Part shown: piece after piece, positions 1 to 11,623 of the stretch
Position numbering within the stretch: the first letter of the stretch is position 1
Layout: each line of letters opens with the position of its first letter
Source: Gambelia wislizenii
Taxonomy: Eukaryota > Chordata > Lepidosauria > Squamata > Crotaphytidae
DNA length: 64,000 nt
Direction: 5' to 3'
NCBI GenBank assembly: GCA_030847615.1
Contig: JAUMIR010000001.1
Coordinates: 265,731,187-265,795,186 of the forward strand
Program-made: the position numbers and the translations under genes
The notes under the pieces: model-generated
Told to the model about the DNA's origin: nothing
Databases searched by the model: none
What the model saw: only the letters and a program-made list of their open reading frames with translations

Positions 1-1563
1 GTTCTCAGTAGCTCCTACTGTGGTGCAAAGCAGAGAAATTAAGAACACAAATGCAGAAGGAAAGATAAATCAGTGGTGAGCCAGGTTATTCAGATCTCAG
101 AGCCTGGTCCCTCTTCTTTGGCCCTCAGGGGATGGGGGAGATTTTCAGGTGTGTGCATTTTTTTTCACTTGTCATACTGGGTGTCTTGTATTTGAATGGC
201 ATACTCTTTGCATTTGTGGTTGGTGCTTAAGGTATCATGCTTTAGGACATCACTAGAGGCTGTCCTCTGTAACACCACCCAAGTAACATCACCAGGGCTC
301 ATTTCCTGTGCCATCATAAGGGGTCATCCCTAGATTTCTGGCTTTTGACCTGAAATTTCAAGGCCAGGGATAGTCCTGACCCAGCAATCATGCCCTGGTA
401 GGGCTGAGAAAGGTAACTGGCGCTGTTAAAAAAAAAAAAAAAAACACAGACATAAGCCTAAATCCTGTTGTTAGTCCTAACTAGAGTAGACCCACTGAAT
501 CAATTGGGTTTACCTATATGTTGACTCACCATTCAGCAATTGATTCAGTGGGTTTACTATACTTGGAACAAACCACCAGGATTCCAGCCATAAATCGTTG
601 GGGTATGCGCACAAATCACCCCCCTTACCCAGATTCCTTACCCCATCAAGGCTTTATATAGATAGGCAGGTCAAACCACCTTTCTTTCCCTTGTTACCAT
701 GGCAATAGTTTATTTCACAATTTAGATTTCTCTGAAGAATTAACATAAGTAAAAGAGATGGGGAAACTTTATTCAGAAAAAAATCTGTTCGGTAATAGTT
801 AATGAGAATGACCAAGGCAGAAATACAAGGAGCAGTATTGACCATGAGTAGATCTCCTAAACAGAGATTTCAGAATTGTAAGGCAATGTCTCTTAATCTG
901 GACTTCAGTGAATGGAGAAAAAGGACACACATACAATCTTCATCCAAACCTATTGTGTACTCTCTGTTGCCTAGAAGAGGACCCATCCATGCTGTGTTCA
1001 TTGCCTGCTGCACTCTGGGAAATGTAAGAGTGCTGTTTATTCCTTTTGCTTCCATTCTTCTTGTTCTCTTTTAAAGCTGTTTCTTGTCTGGTAGTGACAG
1101 AAGGGAAGAGGGCAGACATTGAAGAGCCTGTTCTCTTTTGGCTTTCTTAGCTATTTCCCAACATGAGAGGAAAATTAATATTCTCCCTGTTTTTCTCCTG
1201 GGTATGTTGAAGGTGTCTGAATGCAGGCAAAAAGCTGGTGCTTGTGTTAGTCCTGACTTGGCTTTATCAGTTTACATTACAAGTTTGAGCTCTTTCTTCA
1301 AGGAGCTGAAAAAGCAGAATTTCTCATTTTATCAAAGGACACCCATGTATTCTGTAGTGGAGGGTGCGATTTAACTAGGGTATTCTGCATTCCAGTTGGA
1401 GTTCTATCTCCCAGCTGTCTCTTTGCTTCAGACATAAAAAGCACACTGATGCATCTAGCAACTGATTGCTCTAATGTGTAAATTAGATACAATAATAGAA
1501 ATAGCTTGCCAAGGAACCATTCCTTACTAGAAAGCAAAAGCATATTGTTACACAGTTGCAACC
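1..1563. other. Non-coding flank downstream of C2orf88; one palindromic MITE inside
   Basis: Short frames here show no recognisable protein. A poly(A) run lies near 427-444. Inverted arms at about 461-505 and 538-583 (both carrying the motif cccactgaatcaatt or its complement) mark a degraded palindromic MITE. In mammals HIBCH converges on C2orf88 from this side, but I see no HIBCH exon here. Confidence 0.5.
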
Positions 1564-1571
1564 ATCTAGAT

Positions 1572-1937
1572 CAGTGGTTCTTCGCCTGTGGTCCATGAAT
1601 CCCCAGGGGGAGCATGATATCCTAATGGGATTCATGAAGGACTGAAAGCTACTCGTCTCACCTCCTTCCCACAGTGGAGGGACCACATGACAGGAGCCGA
1701 AGCAAAGGTTGTCTGGCTTGGCCTGCACATTGCCATTCAATCTGCTCTAGCCACAAACTTGAAGGAAGAAGCAAGAGGAAAGTCTCCCCTTCCCCTCCAG
1801 TGCCTCTGAGGGAAGGTTTAAGGGATGGTGTAATTGGATGAGGATGGTGGTGGTTTTAAATCTTAAGCCTTGGGGGTCCTCGGCAACAAAATATACTTAA
1901 AGGGGTTCCCTGGTAAAGAAAAGGTTAAGAGCCACTG
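1572..1937 (+). mobile_element. Non-autonomous hAT element with intact ends and 8-bp target duplication
   Basis: The element starts cagtggttctt and ends with the complement, aagagccactg. It is bracketed by a perfect 8-bp direct duplication, atctagat, at 1564-1571 and 1938-1945. An 8-bp duplication and CAGTGGTTC termini are hallmarks of hAT transposons. The 366-bp body has no transposase and is a MITE. A related, more GC-rich copy lies at about 29029-29352. Confidence 0.85.
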
Positions 1938-1945
1938 ATCTAGAT

Positions 1946-3252
1946 TTTGAAATAAAAGTTAATGGACCAGAGTTCAGGCTTGAATGGGATGTAGTTTTAT
2001 AGTAAGACTACATAGTCTTACTCAATACAGAGCAGTTACAAATCCGTAACTCTAGGTTATAAATCCATAACTGCAATACTGAATGTCAGCCAATGTATTT
2101 AGTGTATACTTCTATATAATATAGAAACGCCTTTAAGCCTATTCTCATACCCTTGACTTTCAAAGGGCCAGATCTTTTAGCATGAAGAAATATATTTGGT
2201 TTCCAGAAAATACACAGAAGTATGAAATATTATTTTATTAAAACACATTTCTGCAAGTGATTAATCATTTGGGTAAAAATAAAACATAACACATACTGTA
2301 AAAATATATTGTAATATGTTGTTTAGGTTGCAGCCTCCTTCCTTAGACTGCAGAAAAACCAAATTTACAAAGTTGTGCTCCAGACAGTACTTTAAAGCAT
2401 GGCATACTCTTATCTATTTAATGTCATTTTCCTGATTTAAAAAAAATCGAAACATGAGTGCCGTTAAATCCTGTAATACACAGAAGAAACCAATACTGGA
2501 CATTTTGTGATGATACATTCGTAGGATATTCAGTTACATCATAGTTTCGAATAACAGGGAACCAGTTTACCATCCAGTGTAGGATTTTATTTAGGCTAGG
2601 ACCTCATAAGTCACAATCAATCACAACCACATATGTAGAAATGATAATATGTTTAGAAAAGCCCCAAGTTTCATCTGGTACTTCAGCTCTGAGCAGGTCA
2701 GACTGCTTTCTTGCTATTCCCCCAGTGCTGTTTCCCCATTTGCTATGCGCCTGTTTCATAGTAAAGCGTGGCTGCAGGAGTTTTCTGCACCAAGAGGAAC
2801 GTGTGTACAGCACCAGGAAAAAGGAGTTTCCATCACATGTGGCTGATATTTCTGCCACAATTGGATATAGCAGAATACAGTGACAGCCCTGCTTGGAATC
2901 CACCTGGCTTTTTTTCCTGTTTCAGTATTGAAAATGCACTGCAGTATCTGGAAATGATATTGCATGAGATCAATGACAGTCATAATTAATCTTCTTTTCA
3001 GCAGCTATTCATATTGCCAGAATAGCTGAGAGCATGACCCCTGTGGCACTTTGGGCATCATTTCCATCTCTTTAGCCTTGTACTGGATATTTATCTTCAG
3101 TGAAAATAACACTGAGGACACACACAAAGCACTTTCAGTAGAACTGTTTGTCATTTCACTGTTATCTATAAATTACTAGGGAAAGCCACCTAGAAGCTTT
3201 GCCTTTTACTTTGTCTACTGCATTTTCTTCTCACAGATACTACTTTAAACAG
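1946..3252. other. Unassigned non-coding DNA
   Basis: AT-rich sequence with only short, overlapping frames on both strands. I recognise no exon, RNA gene or repeat family here. Confidence 0.4.
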
Positions 3253-3382
3253 GAAGCAGGGAACATGTGGCCTTCCAGATGTTGCTGAATGTCAACTTTC
3301 ATCAGCCTTCTGCAGTACAAACAATAGTTAGGAACAATGGGAGGTGCAGCCCAGAAACATCTGGAGGGATGCATGTTCTCGT
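3253..3382. mobile_element. Palindromic MITE (catgtggccctccagatgttg family), copy 1
   Basis: Left arm reads gaacatgtggccttccagat and the right arm carries its complement (catctggaggg...catgttc), with a central block related to the motif caactcccatcatcc. The family is common in reptile genomes and is usually treated as hAT-like. Other copies lie at 19096-19225 and 30976-31119. Confidence 0.6.
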
Positions 3383-4264
3383 CCCTTCTTTAAGCTTGCC
3401 ACTTTCTTTGAAAGGCGGGCTATTATCTTTGTGGCCTATACATAATCTTTTTTTCAAAAACGATGAATTGTTATGCTGCTGTGTTGATTACCATTAAATG
3501 TTAACAACTGGAATAGTTTTTTAAAATACCTTAAAACTCACAATATCAGTAAAATACTTCCATTGCAATTTGCCTTTTCCTAAGCATGGAACATTCAGTG
3601 TTACTTCTGTGTTCTTTTATATTCCCTACATCTTAAGTCTTTGGTCTGAAGTTAGCATTTGTGTGCTCAACTGAATGAAGTTGCAAACAACCAGTCACAT
3701 GGCATCAGGATAATTAGATATGTCTAGGAGAGGAAGCTCTGGCAGTAGTATGAACCATTTGTATGGTCCAGTCTCGACATTAAGCACTTAAATCTCATTT
3801 ATTTCAATGGGAGAGTTCAGCACTATTGTTTTTTTCCTACTAAAATAAGTAAGAGTTTAGAAATGCTGAACTTTGGCAAGATTTAGAAATGCTGAACTTT
3901 GTGCTTAAATGTACAATTTCCCCTTAAAGTTGATAGTTTACATGATTTAGTAGCAGCCAGAACACTTCAACACCACTATTAATTTAGCTATCATCTTACT
4001 TCTCAAATCCTGGGCCAATCTTGTTTTTTCAATTATGCTCATTCTGCCGCAGGTTTTAAAACAACAGGAGAGCCTCTGCCTTGTCCTTCTGCCTCTTTGA
4101 TGCTGCTATTGCTACCGAACAGGATTTCTTGGTGTACTTGCTAGCCCTGGAACCCTGGATGTTACTGTGGTTCTATTAAAGACTGAATAGTAAAGGCAAG
4201 GTATTACATTACCTCAGTCAAGGCTAGCTGCTTCTGTACAACTAGTGTCTTTAAAATCACAACT
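3383..4264. other. Unassigned non-coding DNA between MITE and C2orf88 exon
   Basis: No coding potential is recognised. This stretch could hold an extended 3'UTR of C2orf88 if the proximal poly(A) signal is not used, but nothing in the sequence decides this. Confidence 0.35.
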
Positions 4265-4283
4265 CCGGTTGTATGAACGTCGC

Positions 4284-4289
4284 TTTATT
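4284..4289 (-). terminator. C2orf88: Candidate poly(A) signal AATAAA for C2orf88
   Basis: Minus-strand AATAAA lies 64 nt past the stop codon, and a GT-rich stretch (about 4255-4272) follows at the usual distance for cleavage. If used, the 3'UTR would be under 100 nt, unusually short, so a distal site may be the main one. Confidence 0.4.
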
Positions 4290-4353
4290 TGCGATAGCAC
4301 CAATACATTAGATGCCAGACAGGGTCATGATGGGAGGAGCCAAATCTTGCAAC

Positions 4354-4620
4354 TCATGGGTCTTCACTTTCTATGAAGGGGATGTCACTATATTTGCTTT
4401 CAGTCACTGCCCACTGCTTCACAGCTTGATCCAGAATCTCTAGGGAGAGTCGGTGAGCGAAGTCCACCACCACAGTATTTGTTGATGCTGACATATCAGG
4501 CTTTGCTTGAATAAGGGAAGATTTTTCGATGTTACATCCACTATTGTATCCAGTGATTTCCCTGCTTCCATCGTCTAGAATCGTGTGTGGGAAAGGGCTT
4601 TTGGATTTAATACATCCCAT
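4354..4620 (-). CDS. C2orf88: smAKAP, small membrane A-kinase anchor protein (C2orf88 orthologue)
   Basis: An 88-residue frame runs from ATG (4618-4620) to TGA (4354-4356). It begins Met-Gly-Cys, the N-terminal signal that in smAKAP is myristoylated on Gly2 and palmitoylated on Cys3 to hold the protein at the plasma membrane. Residues about 53-71 (VDFAHRLSLEILDQAVKQWA region) form the amphipathic helix that in the known family binds the type I regulatory subunit of protein kinase A. The tail SDIPFIESE also resembles the mammalian C-terminus. Length is a little below the roughly 95 residues of mammals, the difference falling in the variable middle. The whole coding sequence is in one exon, preceded by a good splice acceptor. 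I see no frameshift or premature stop. Identity rests on recognising both ends and the helix; no alignment was run. Confidence 0.9.
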   Translation of the reverse strand: MGCIKSKSPFPHTILDDGSREITGYNSGCNIEKSSLIQAKPDMSASTNTVVVDFAHRLSLEILDQAVKQWAVTESKYSDIPFIESEDP

Positions 4621-4743
4621 GGTACAAGTTCGCTACAAGATTTTGAGTTAGCTGCACAATCAACTTTGAAGTATAGTCTTACAGAGAGGTACAAGATGCC
4701 ACTTTCTTGCAAGCAGACTGAAAGCACGTATTTCTCCTAGTAT

Positions 4744-4757
4744 CTGTAAAGAAAACA
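4744..4757 (-). promoter_or_regulatory. C2orf88: Splice acceptor of the C2orf88 coding exon
   Basis: Read on the minus strand, a T-rich tract (tgttttctttacag) ends in AG at 4744. It matches a vertebrate 3' splice site and sits 123 nt before the start codon. This supports an untranslated upstream exon, as in the mammalian gene. Confidence 0.65.
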
Positions 4758-6419
4758 TTTTACACTGTCAGCTTAGATTACTTAAAAATAGAGCACAGTC
4801 TGTTTTTGTGTTCTTCATAGAACAATTTATGGTAGTGGTATCTGCTGAGGGGAGTTTGATTTTTTTAAATGCTGCAGGTTCCCCCCACCCATTTTGATCT
4901 TCAGAGTAAAAGGGGGTAGAGTTTCATAATTTTTACAGTAAAACACAAATCTCATTTCTTTAGCTACGTTTGTCGTATCACCTGAATTGCTTGTCTAGCA
5001 TACTCTCTGTCACAGTTTGACCATATGCATTATGAACTGGGCTTATAATAATGACCTTACAAATATCCTCTCTTCCTAACTATGGACAGTTTTGGATGTC
5101 CAAGAAGCCTCCGTATGTGCTGGGTAGGGAGGAAATGAGAATATGTATTAGTGGGAGCTCATGCATCTCTTCATAGGGACAAAACACACAAGGCTTCCAT
5201 CAGAAGATTTCTCAGGTAAATGTGAATACTCAGTGACACTTCCTACTTGTTATGTTTTTAAAAACCAAGGTAAGATAAAAGCTGGCACTAGATTCATTTA
5301 AATCTAGAGTTTCAAAATTTAACAAAATGCATTTGTCACTAGGCACATACAAATTTATCACAGCCACTCTGTGGAATAATATAGAGTTCAGTAACACTGA
5401 TGAAAGCTTTTGATCTGTCCCTCTAACTGCCATCCGTTCTTGTACACTGTCACCTTTCTCCTACACAGCACTCTAATGCTTCACTTGTTCTTCCAGTTTT
5501 TGTAGCTACTAGATAAGATTAAGTCTCTCTTGTAAATAACATCTTGTACAGATCAGGTTATTGAAGTTGCTATATAAGAAGGACAAAGAGATCCTGTTCA
5601 GTTCTAATGATTACACACCCTTTTTTCCTGAAACTAAATCTTGGTGGATAAAGTGTGGATAAAGATAAAATTCTTGGTGGACAAGAATGCTAAGCCAAGT
5701 GCATGGGTCATCTAGATTTAAAACATTCTGGTCCATGTGATATACCTCATCCAATAACAGGAAGCCACAGAAACGGTGTGGTGCAGGAAGAGGGGGCCCG
5801 TAGGCTATTGGCAAGCAATTATGGAGACTGCAACAGAGGAAGAAGAAAACAGGGAAAGCTGGGAATTAACTAAATTCATATGTAGGTTCTGAACACTAAT
5901 TTTCCTGCAGCAAAATACCACTCAAGATCTTTGGGAGCTCTGTTTTAGAATTGCTGTCAGCTTCTTTCTGTCCCTTACACTTTTCACTCCTAAATTAACT
6001 GCATGTTTTATAGTGATACAAGCTTTTCTTTAATAGGATAGAGACAAAATTTCCTTGAATACTGGCAGCCTTACACCAACAATTCATTGCATTTTTCAAA
6101 GAGACCTTGAATCCAAAATAGTCCATTCAATATCTGATGTTGGAAGTGGAATAATAGACTGTATAAAAATGCTCACAAAATAACAATATTGTTCAAGCTA
6201 CATGCTGAGGTTGTGTAGAACATATGTACTGCATATTTCAGGGTGTCAGACATACATGCAACTATTAAAATAAACAAGCCCATGCTAAGGTGACATATAC
6301 CCTGGAAAGTTCATATTAATTAAATTAGTCCGGAACCTGGGGTTTATGCAGTGGTCAAGCAGGTGCCAAGTAAAAACCTGCCTGTTCATCAAAGTGTCTG
6401 AGTCTCAAATACTAATGTA
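4758..6419 (-). other. Probable C2orf88 intron, no repeat recognised
   Basis: Follows the splice acceptor on the gene's upstream side. Frames are short and show no similarity I recognise. Calling it intron depends on the acceptor at 4744 and on an upstream exon that is not located. Confidence 0.45.
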
Positions 6420-6630
6420 CATTTATTTATTTATTTATTTATTAAATTTATATCCTGCCTTTCTCCCAAAATGAGATTTGAGGTGACTTATAATAATTTT
6501 TAAAAAGATCCAGCCAAAACATTAATTTACAGATGTTAAAAAGAATTAAATAACAATATCATTTAAAACACTTAAAACGTATTTTAAACAGTTGTAATAA
6601 AAAGATTTTAAAAATACAGCACACCACTTT

Positions 6631-6662
<32 letters not shown>

Positions 6663-6870
6663 TATTGCTCCATGATTAAAATTTAAAGGCCTTCCTGAAT
6701 AAAAATGTCTTCACCTGCCGACAGAAAGAGAGCAGGTAGGGGGCCAACCGGAACTCCTGTGGAAGGGAGCTCCATAGTCCACAAAGAAGGCTGTCTCCTG
6801 AGTCCTCACCAACTGCGCCTGCAAAGGTGGTGGGAACAAGTATCCCACAAATACCCCAACTTCCATTCCT
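6420..6870. repeat. Degraded interspersed repeat with (ATTT)n and (CA)n
   Basis: Contains atttatttatt (6424-6445), the wording cctgcctttctcccaaaatgag, a CA run (about 6636-6662), and then a block ending near ggtggtggga. This layout is familiar as a widespread sauropsid interspersed repeat, but I cannot assign its class. A related layout occurs at 37815-38900. Confidence 0.45.
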
Positions 6871-7445
6871 CTACATCCGCGCAACATATGTGATTTTAAC
6901 AAACATTTAACAAATAATAAAGGTTTTTAAAATGGGTTGCTTCAGTTAGTATCACCAACATTTTCATCTTAGAAATCAAGGATATCATGATGCCCACATC
7001 TGTCATGTATAAACGCTTGATTTTTACAGATGTCAGGATACTGATGGCTTGAATGAAAAACAAATGCAGACCCTCTAGACTGGGGCTCCCAGGTGAGCAA
7101 CACTGCAGCATAACCACAGAGTACTGGTAGGGTGAAGTGGAATAGAAGGACCACCACATTCTAAGAGCATGACGGGGCTATAAGTGTGATAATCAGTGGG
7201 GGTTCCTTATGGTTAAAGCAGATTTCAATGCTGGCCATGGTGTAGCAGAAGTTATTCCAATGCACCTCCATGGCAGACGGGAAAGGAATTTCATCTGGAA
7301 AGGAGGGTGGAATCTGAAAAGACTGGAAAACCTTGTGTTCTTTGACAACTGAGCAGTACTAGGGTTCTTGCTGTTTACCACAGGGAACTGTGGGAGTGCT
7401 CGTGTTGATACCATGTGTCCCTATGACCATTCAAAAGGACAGCTG

Positions 7446-7503
7446 ATTCCTAGAATCATAGAATTGTAGAGTTGGAAGAGACCACAAGGGCCATCCAGTC
7501 CTT
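7446..7503 (-). mobile_element. CR1 LINE 3' end fragment
   Basis: The block tagaatcatagaattgtag, gttggaagagacc and gccatccagtcc is the reverse complement of the conserved CR1 3' terminus. The larger CR1 copy at 39049-40205 shows the same sequence attached to its reverse-transcriptase gene. Confidence 0.85.
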
Positions 7504-8567
7504 TGAAGAGTTTGGGGAGGAGAGGTGTTGTAACAATGCCCCCCCCCTTGGGTGCCCGGGAAGGAGACTCACTTGATGTACCTGCCAAAGGCAGTACTGG
7601 GGTGTTGCTGCTTCTTGGGGAAAACTTCTGTCTGCTAGTTTCCATCCACATGTATTATATGACAATTCAGAAGTATAGGCCATACCTAGAAAGAGTCCAG
7701 GGGAAGGGCATTAAAGATGTAAATCAAGTGTGGGGACCCCGGGTTCTCCAGCCAGCATTGCTAGTATCAGAATAATGAGACTTGAGTCCAACCAAAGCAA
7801 GAGGCCTACAGGTTTTTGTTGTAAATAATCACAAGGAAATTGGTGAACCTCACGACTTTATTTGGAGATCATGCCTGCAGGCCACCATGGAAGCCTCCGT
7901 GAACTCATGCAGTGTGTTTAACCAATTGGAGATGGCCTTTAAATATTGCAAGATCAGACATTTGGACTGTTCAGTGTAAGAAATTATTTTAAATCAGGGA
8001 TGGTCCTTAAAAATAACTATTTTGATTTGAGGATGCTCCCTAACAACCTGAACAAGGAAATCTGATGATTTTCTAAGACCACTGGTGCTATGCTGTGTCC
8101 TTTTAGTAAAGTTAGTACTTCTCCTGCTATTTGAATATGCAACAGTGGGGTATGCATCAATCAATGGTACACAATTTTTAGATAGCAGTACTCCCCACAT
8201 ATAGCTTTGGTATAAATAAAGCCTTCCCTGTGCTGTAAGGAGACTGCCATGTAAACATGTTCTAGGGCCAGTGTGTTAATCAGGTAACAAAGCGATTAGA
8301 TAGAACTGCACCAAGAGCTGTCAATCAGACTGTTAGCCCATAGTAAATTAGCTTCTGATGTGTTTGCACTTCCCCAAATCATGTGGATAAACAGAGTGGC
8401 TGGCTACTCAACATTCACTTGCAGAGTCAGTAAACCTTATGCGACTATGTATGTGTGTGGGGGAGCAGTTAGCACCCAGGCCCTCCCATGGGTGAACTGG
8501 GACTGACATCACCTAAGTATTGAAGCCACATCTTCTCTAACTAAACTAATTAATGTAGTTAAAGTTA
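7504..8567. other. Unassigned non-coding DNA
   Basis: A C-run near 7539 and short frames only. Phrases near 7735-7830 suggest old repeat remnants, but no family could be named. Confidence 0.35.
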
Positions 8568-8844
8568 TACAGTTTGAGTATCCCTTCTCAGAAATGCTTG
8601 GGACCAGAACTGTTTTGGATTTCAGGGTTTTTTGTCCAGTTTTGGAATATTTGTGTATGCATAATGAGATGTCTTGGAGATGAGACCCAAGTCTAAACAC
8701 GAAATTCATTTATGTTTCATATACATGTTATACACATAGCCTGAAGGCATTTTAAACAATATTTTAATTTTAATTTTTTTATTTAAGCATTTTAATATTT
8801 TGGAGGATTTTGGATTTCCACATATAAGGGGTACTTAACCTGTA
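8568..8844. mobile_element. Tigger/pogo-like MITE
   Basis: Terminal inverted repeats read tacagtttgagtatccctt and its complement aaggggtacttaacctgta, with TA at both outer edges as expected for Tc1/mariner-pogo elements. The interior (cttgggaccag, ttttggattt, ttttggaatattt) resembles short Tigger derivatives known in vertebrates. It has no transposase. Confidence 0.75.
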
Positions 8845-8886
8845 TCCCCAAAGGGGGAAAAGTTCCCTCATTATGTTACAATAACA

Positions 8887-9297
8887 TCTCTATAGATAAT
8901 TCTCTTGGGTATGTTGCCATTTTCAGTGTGCTGATTGGCTGCTTAGGGAATTGACCAGCCAATCACAGGTCTGTTGGGCAGCCAATCAGCACACAATGTG
9001 GGTGGGACCATGTAGATCTCAAACATGGCAGCTGGAGCTGGAGAGTGAGTAACATGGGGGTGGATGTGGTGTGTGCCTGTGTGTTCTGGAGTGCAGGGGC
9101 TGGGGTGGGAGGGGCAAAACGAGTGGGGGGCAGAATGAGTGGGGGAGGGGCAGAATGAGCGGTGAGGGGGCGGCAGGGGGCAGAACGAACAGGTGGGCGA
9201 CTTACACCCACCAGCCTACCTCAAAGAGTTGTCATGAGGTCTCCTGGGCATTTTGGGGGAGTTTTTTACTGCCATATGGTACGCCGGGTCCAGCTAG
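8887..9297 (+). mobile_element. Helitron-like non-autonomous element, copy 1
   Basis: Begins TCTCTATAGATAATTCTC directly after an A and ends CTAG directly before a T. This fits Helitrons, which insert between A and T and start TC and end CTRR. A near-palindrome (gccatatggt) lies about 15-20 bp before the end, where Helitrons carry a hairpin. It shares its first about 120 bp (gtgtgctgattggc, gccaatcagcacac) with the copy at 19655-20233. No Rep/helicase gene is present. Confidence 0.6.
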
Positions 9298-11094
9298 TAT
9301 TAATATGTAACATACATTAGATAAGCTTTAATTATTGCTTTTTTGCAAGTTACAGGTAACTATTTACCAACTATAAGTTATTATTTACTTCCAAGTTCTG
9401 AATCAAGAACCATGTGACTGGAAACTCGGATTCTTAAAAAAAAAAAAAAACAGGGCAAAAGTATCAAAGCCAATAATCCCAGCATTCTGATCAAGCTGCT
9501 ATGTTCTGCATTCTGTACTATACAGATTTTTCAGTCTCAGCATATTCATGTTACCAGATTAAGCATACTCAAACCTAATTGACTAGTCAGGCACACAACA
9601 TTTCTCTCATTAAGCTTTTACAGTTACCAAACAGCTACTTTGCCTCTGCCAGAATTCTCTGTCCTAATGCTACAGCTAGATGTGCCAAATAACTCTTTTG
9701 AAAAAGTATGCGCTAGCCATAACTTTTTTCCTTACGTGTTTATGAAGGCCACTTACCAATTAATATTTTGCTCTAAGTATATTTCTCCTAATGATCCACA
9801 GAACATGAGACACAACTCCAAGTTTAGGTTCCTGTGTAACAAACAAAGATGTGTTCTTAAGTGTGATAGCTTCAAATTAATAACAGTTCTACTCACCAGT
9901 TTGCCCTAGATTTAATAACTCTTATAGCCAAAACTTATCATGTTTACTCAGAAATAAGTCCTACCCAGTTCAGTGGGATTTACGTAGTTCCTGGCACTTA
10001 ACTTAATTTGGCAAGTATTCTCAATAGAAAAAATGTGCACAGAATGCAGACAGTGTAGAGATCAGAGTATCAAGGGTATTATTTTTTTATAGTTGAAACT
10101 TTATGGGTTCCTGCATTAACAGCTTGCAAACTCACTTAGTTTTAAAGAGATGTGGTTAGGATTCAACTAACAGTTATCAACTGTTCTCTTTCGCACCAAA
10201 AAGAAGGTATCTTATTCCAGTTATCTTCATGAAAGACAAATCATTGCTATGAACATGAGAAACCTGCCTTACATGGGCATAGTAGAGATTGTAGGCATAC
10301 AGAGTTAACAGTTGAAGATCTATCTGAAGCCAAAACAACCAAAGCATATTAAGTATATTAACTACTGTAATTAATCATAGATTGCCACCAGTTTAACTAC
10401 TGTAAGAATTCTCTGTTATAATGCTGGCATTGTATAGTGGAAAGGTACTCTTGTATTTCCTCTTTCATTATACAAACACATATCATTGCTGTTATCTTTT
10501 AAAACAAGGGCTAAAGTAAAAATATCACCACCATCTGTGCATACACACCACAACAGGCAGTCACAGAATGTCTTTTAAACCAAAGATTTATAAGGTTATC
10601 CTTGGACTGTGACAAATAAATGCTTTCTTATCAATTTGTTAGAGTTCCTTATTTCTCCCCCCTCCATTAAATCAGTAGTTGCCAGGAAAAACCCCAGAGG
10701 ACATATTTCCCTACTGTTCCTAATTATTTTGTATGTCTGTCTCATAAAACATTATTTTCAGAGAGAAAGTAAGAGTTGTCATTACCACCCCCACCGGCTA
10801 GTTGGTATTCTGCAGGTCTCAGCTTCCTCACAGAGTCTCTTATGTGTTTTGTGTGTGTGTATAAAAATGCATTTTGATTCTAGCACATGTACATTTTTAA
10901 TTTTTGCAATAAAATTATTTTATTTTTATTACATGCAAGTAGATGCAAAACGTACCACTTCCATTCCATTCCCAGCCATAACCACCTATCCTGATAGTAA
11001 CTGCTCTCAAATGAATTGGTATTGCAACTAATCTGTAGTAAGTATAACAAGATGTGACAATGTAAAAACTGGTTACCATCTTTTTATTAACGTT
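9298..11094. other. Unassigned non-coding DNA
   Basis: Mostly AT-rich. A phrase at about 9945-9985 (tttactcagaaataagtcc then gttcagtgggattta) is a fragment of a common sauropsid repeat. The 140-residue frame at 10609-11031 has no recognisable domain and reads through low-complexity sequence, so I do not call it a gene. Confidence 0.4.
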
Positions 11095-11560
11095 CAGTAG
11101 TACCCCTGTATCCACAGGGGATTGGTTCCAAGGGCCACCACGGATGGTGAATTCCGCAGACAATAGTGAACACCACCCTGGGGGAAAGGGGGGGGAGGCA
11201 ATATCCCTCCTCCCTCTCCCTTTCCCCTTCGCCCCCACCACGGCCCTGCCGCAGCAACAGGAGCTGTCTCCAGGGAAAGGGGGGAGGCGAGATCGCTCCT
11301 CTGACACCTTCACTCCCTTCGCCCCCACCATGGCCCTGCCATGGCAGTGATCGCAAGGGGGAAGGGGGGAGGTGAGATCACTCCTCCCCCTTCCCTTACT
11401 CCTTCACCCCCATCATCACCACCGCAGTGACAGGAGCCCTCCCAAGGGAAGGGATGGGGGAGGTGAGACCCCACCTCGCCCTCCCTTCCCCCAACCATTG
11501 CCAACTGTGGATAATTGAATCCACGGTTGGCGAATCAGCAGATATGGGGGTGCTGCTGTA
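11095..11560. mobile_element. Tigger-like MITE with GC-rich tandem interior, copy 1
   Basis: Ends are cagtagtacccc and ggggtgctgctg, with adjoining blocks tccacaggggattggttcc and ggataattgaatccacgg. The interior holds about 3.5 tandem units of roughly 85-91 bp, starting near 11185, 11276, 11361 and 11452. Each unit has a purine-rich run such as ggggggaggygagatc followed by a cccccaccat-type block. A sister copy is at 37422-37808. Confidence 0.65.
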
Positions 11561-11623
11561 TTCCATTTCAACAAAGTCCATCCTGTGGTGACTTATTAGG
11601 GAAACCAAAAGGTGTAGAATATG

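Larger units (their letters stand above)
4265..4743 (-). other. C2orf88: C2orf88 terminal exon (5'UTR part, CDS, short 3'UTR)
   Basis: On the minus strand a pyrimidine-rich run followed by ACAG ends at 4744, so the exon would begin at 4743 and carry about 123 nt of 5'UTR before the ATG at 4620. The distal end is inferred from the poly(A) signal at 4284-4289 and the GT-rich stretch just beyond it; a longer 3'UTR using another signal is possible. The upstream 5' exon or exons must lie at higher coordinates, and I could not identify them. Confidence 0.6.

Noticed and set aside
1..4000. Search for the 3' exon of HIBCH, the expected convergent neighbour
   Set aside because: No frame resembles the HIBCH C-terminus. 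The gene, if present, is outside the window.
10609..11031. 140-codon plus-strand frame
   Set aside because: Hydrophobic AT-rich chance frame, no domain, no splice or promoter support.
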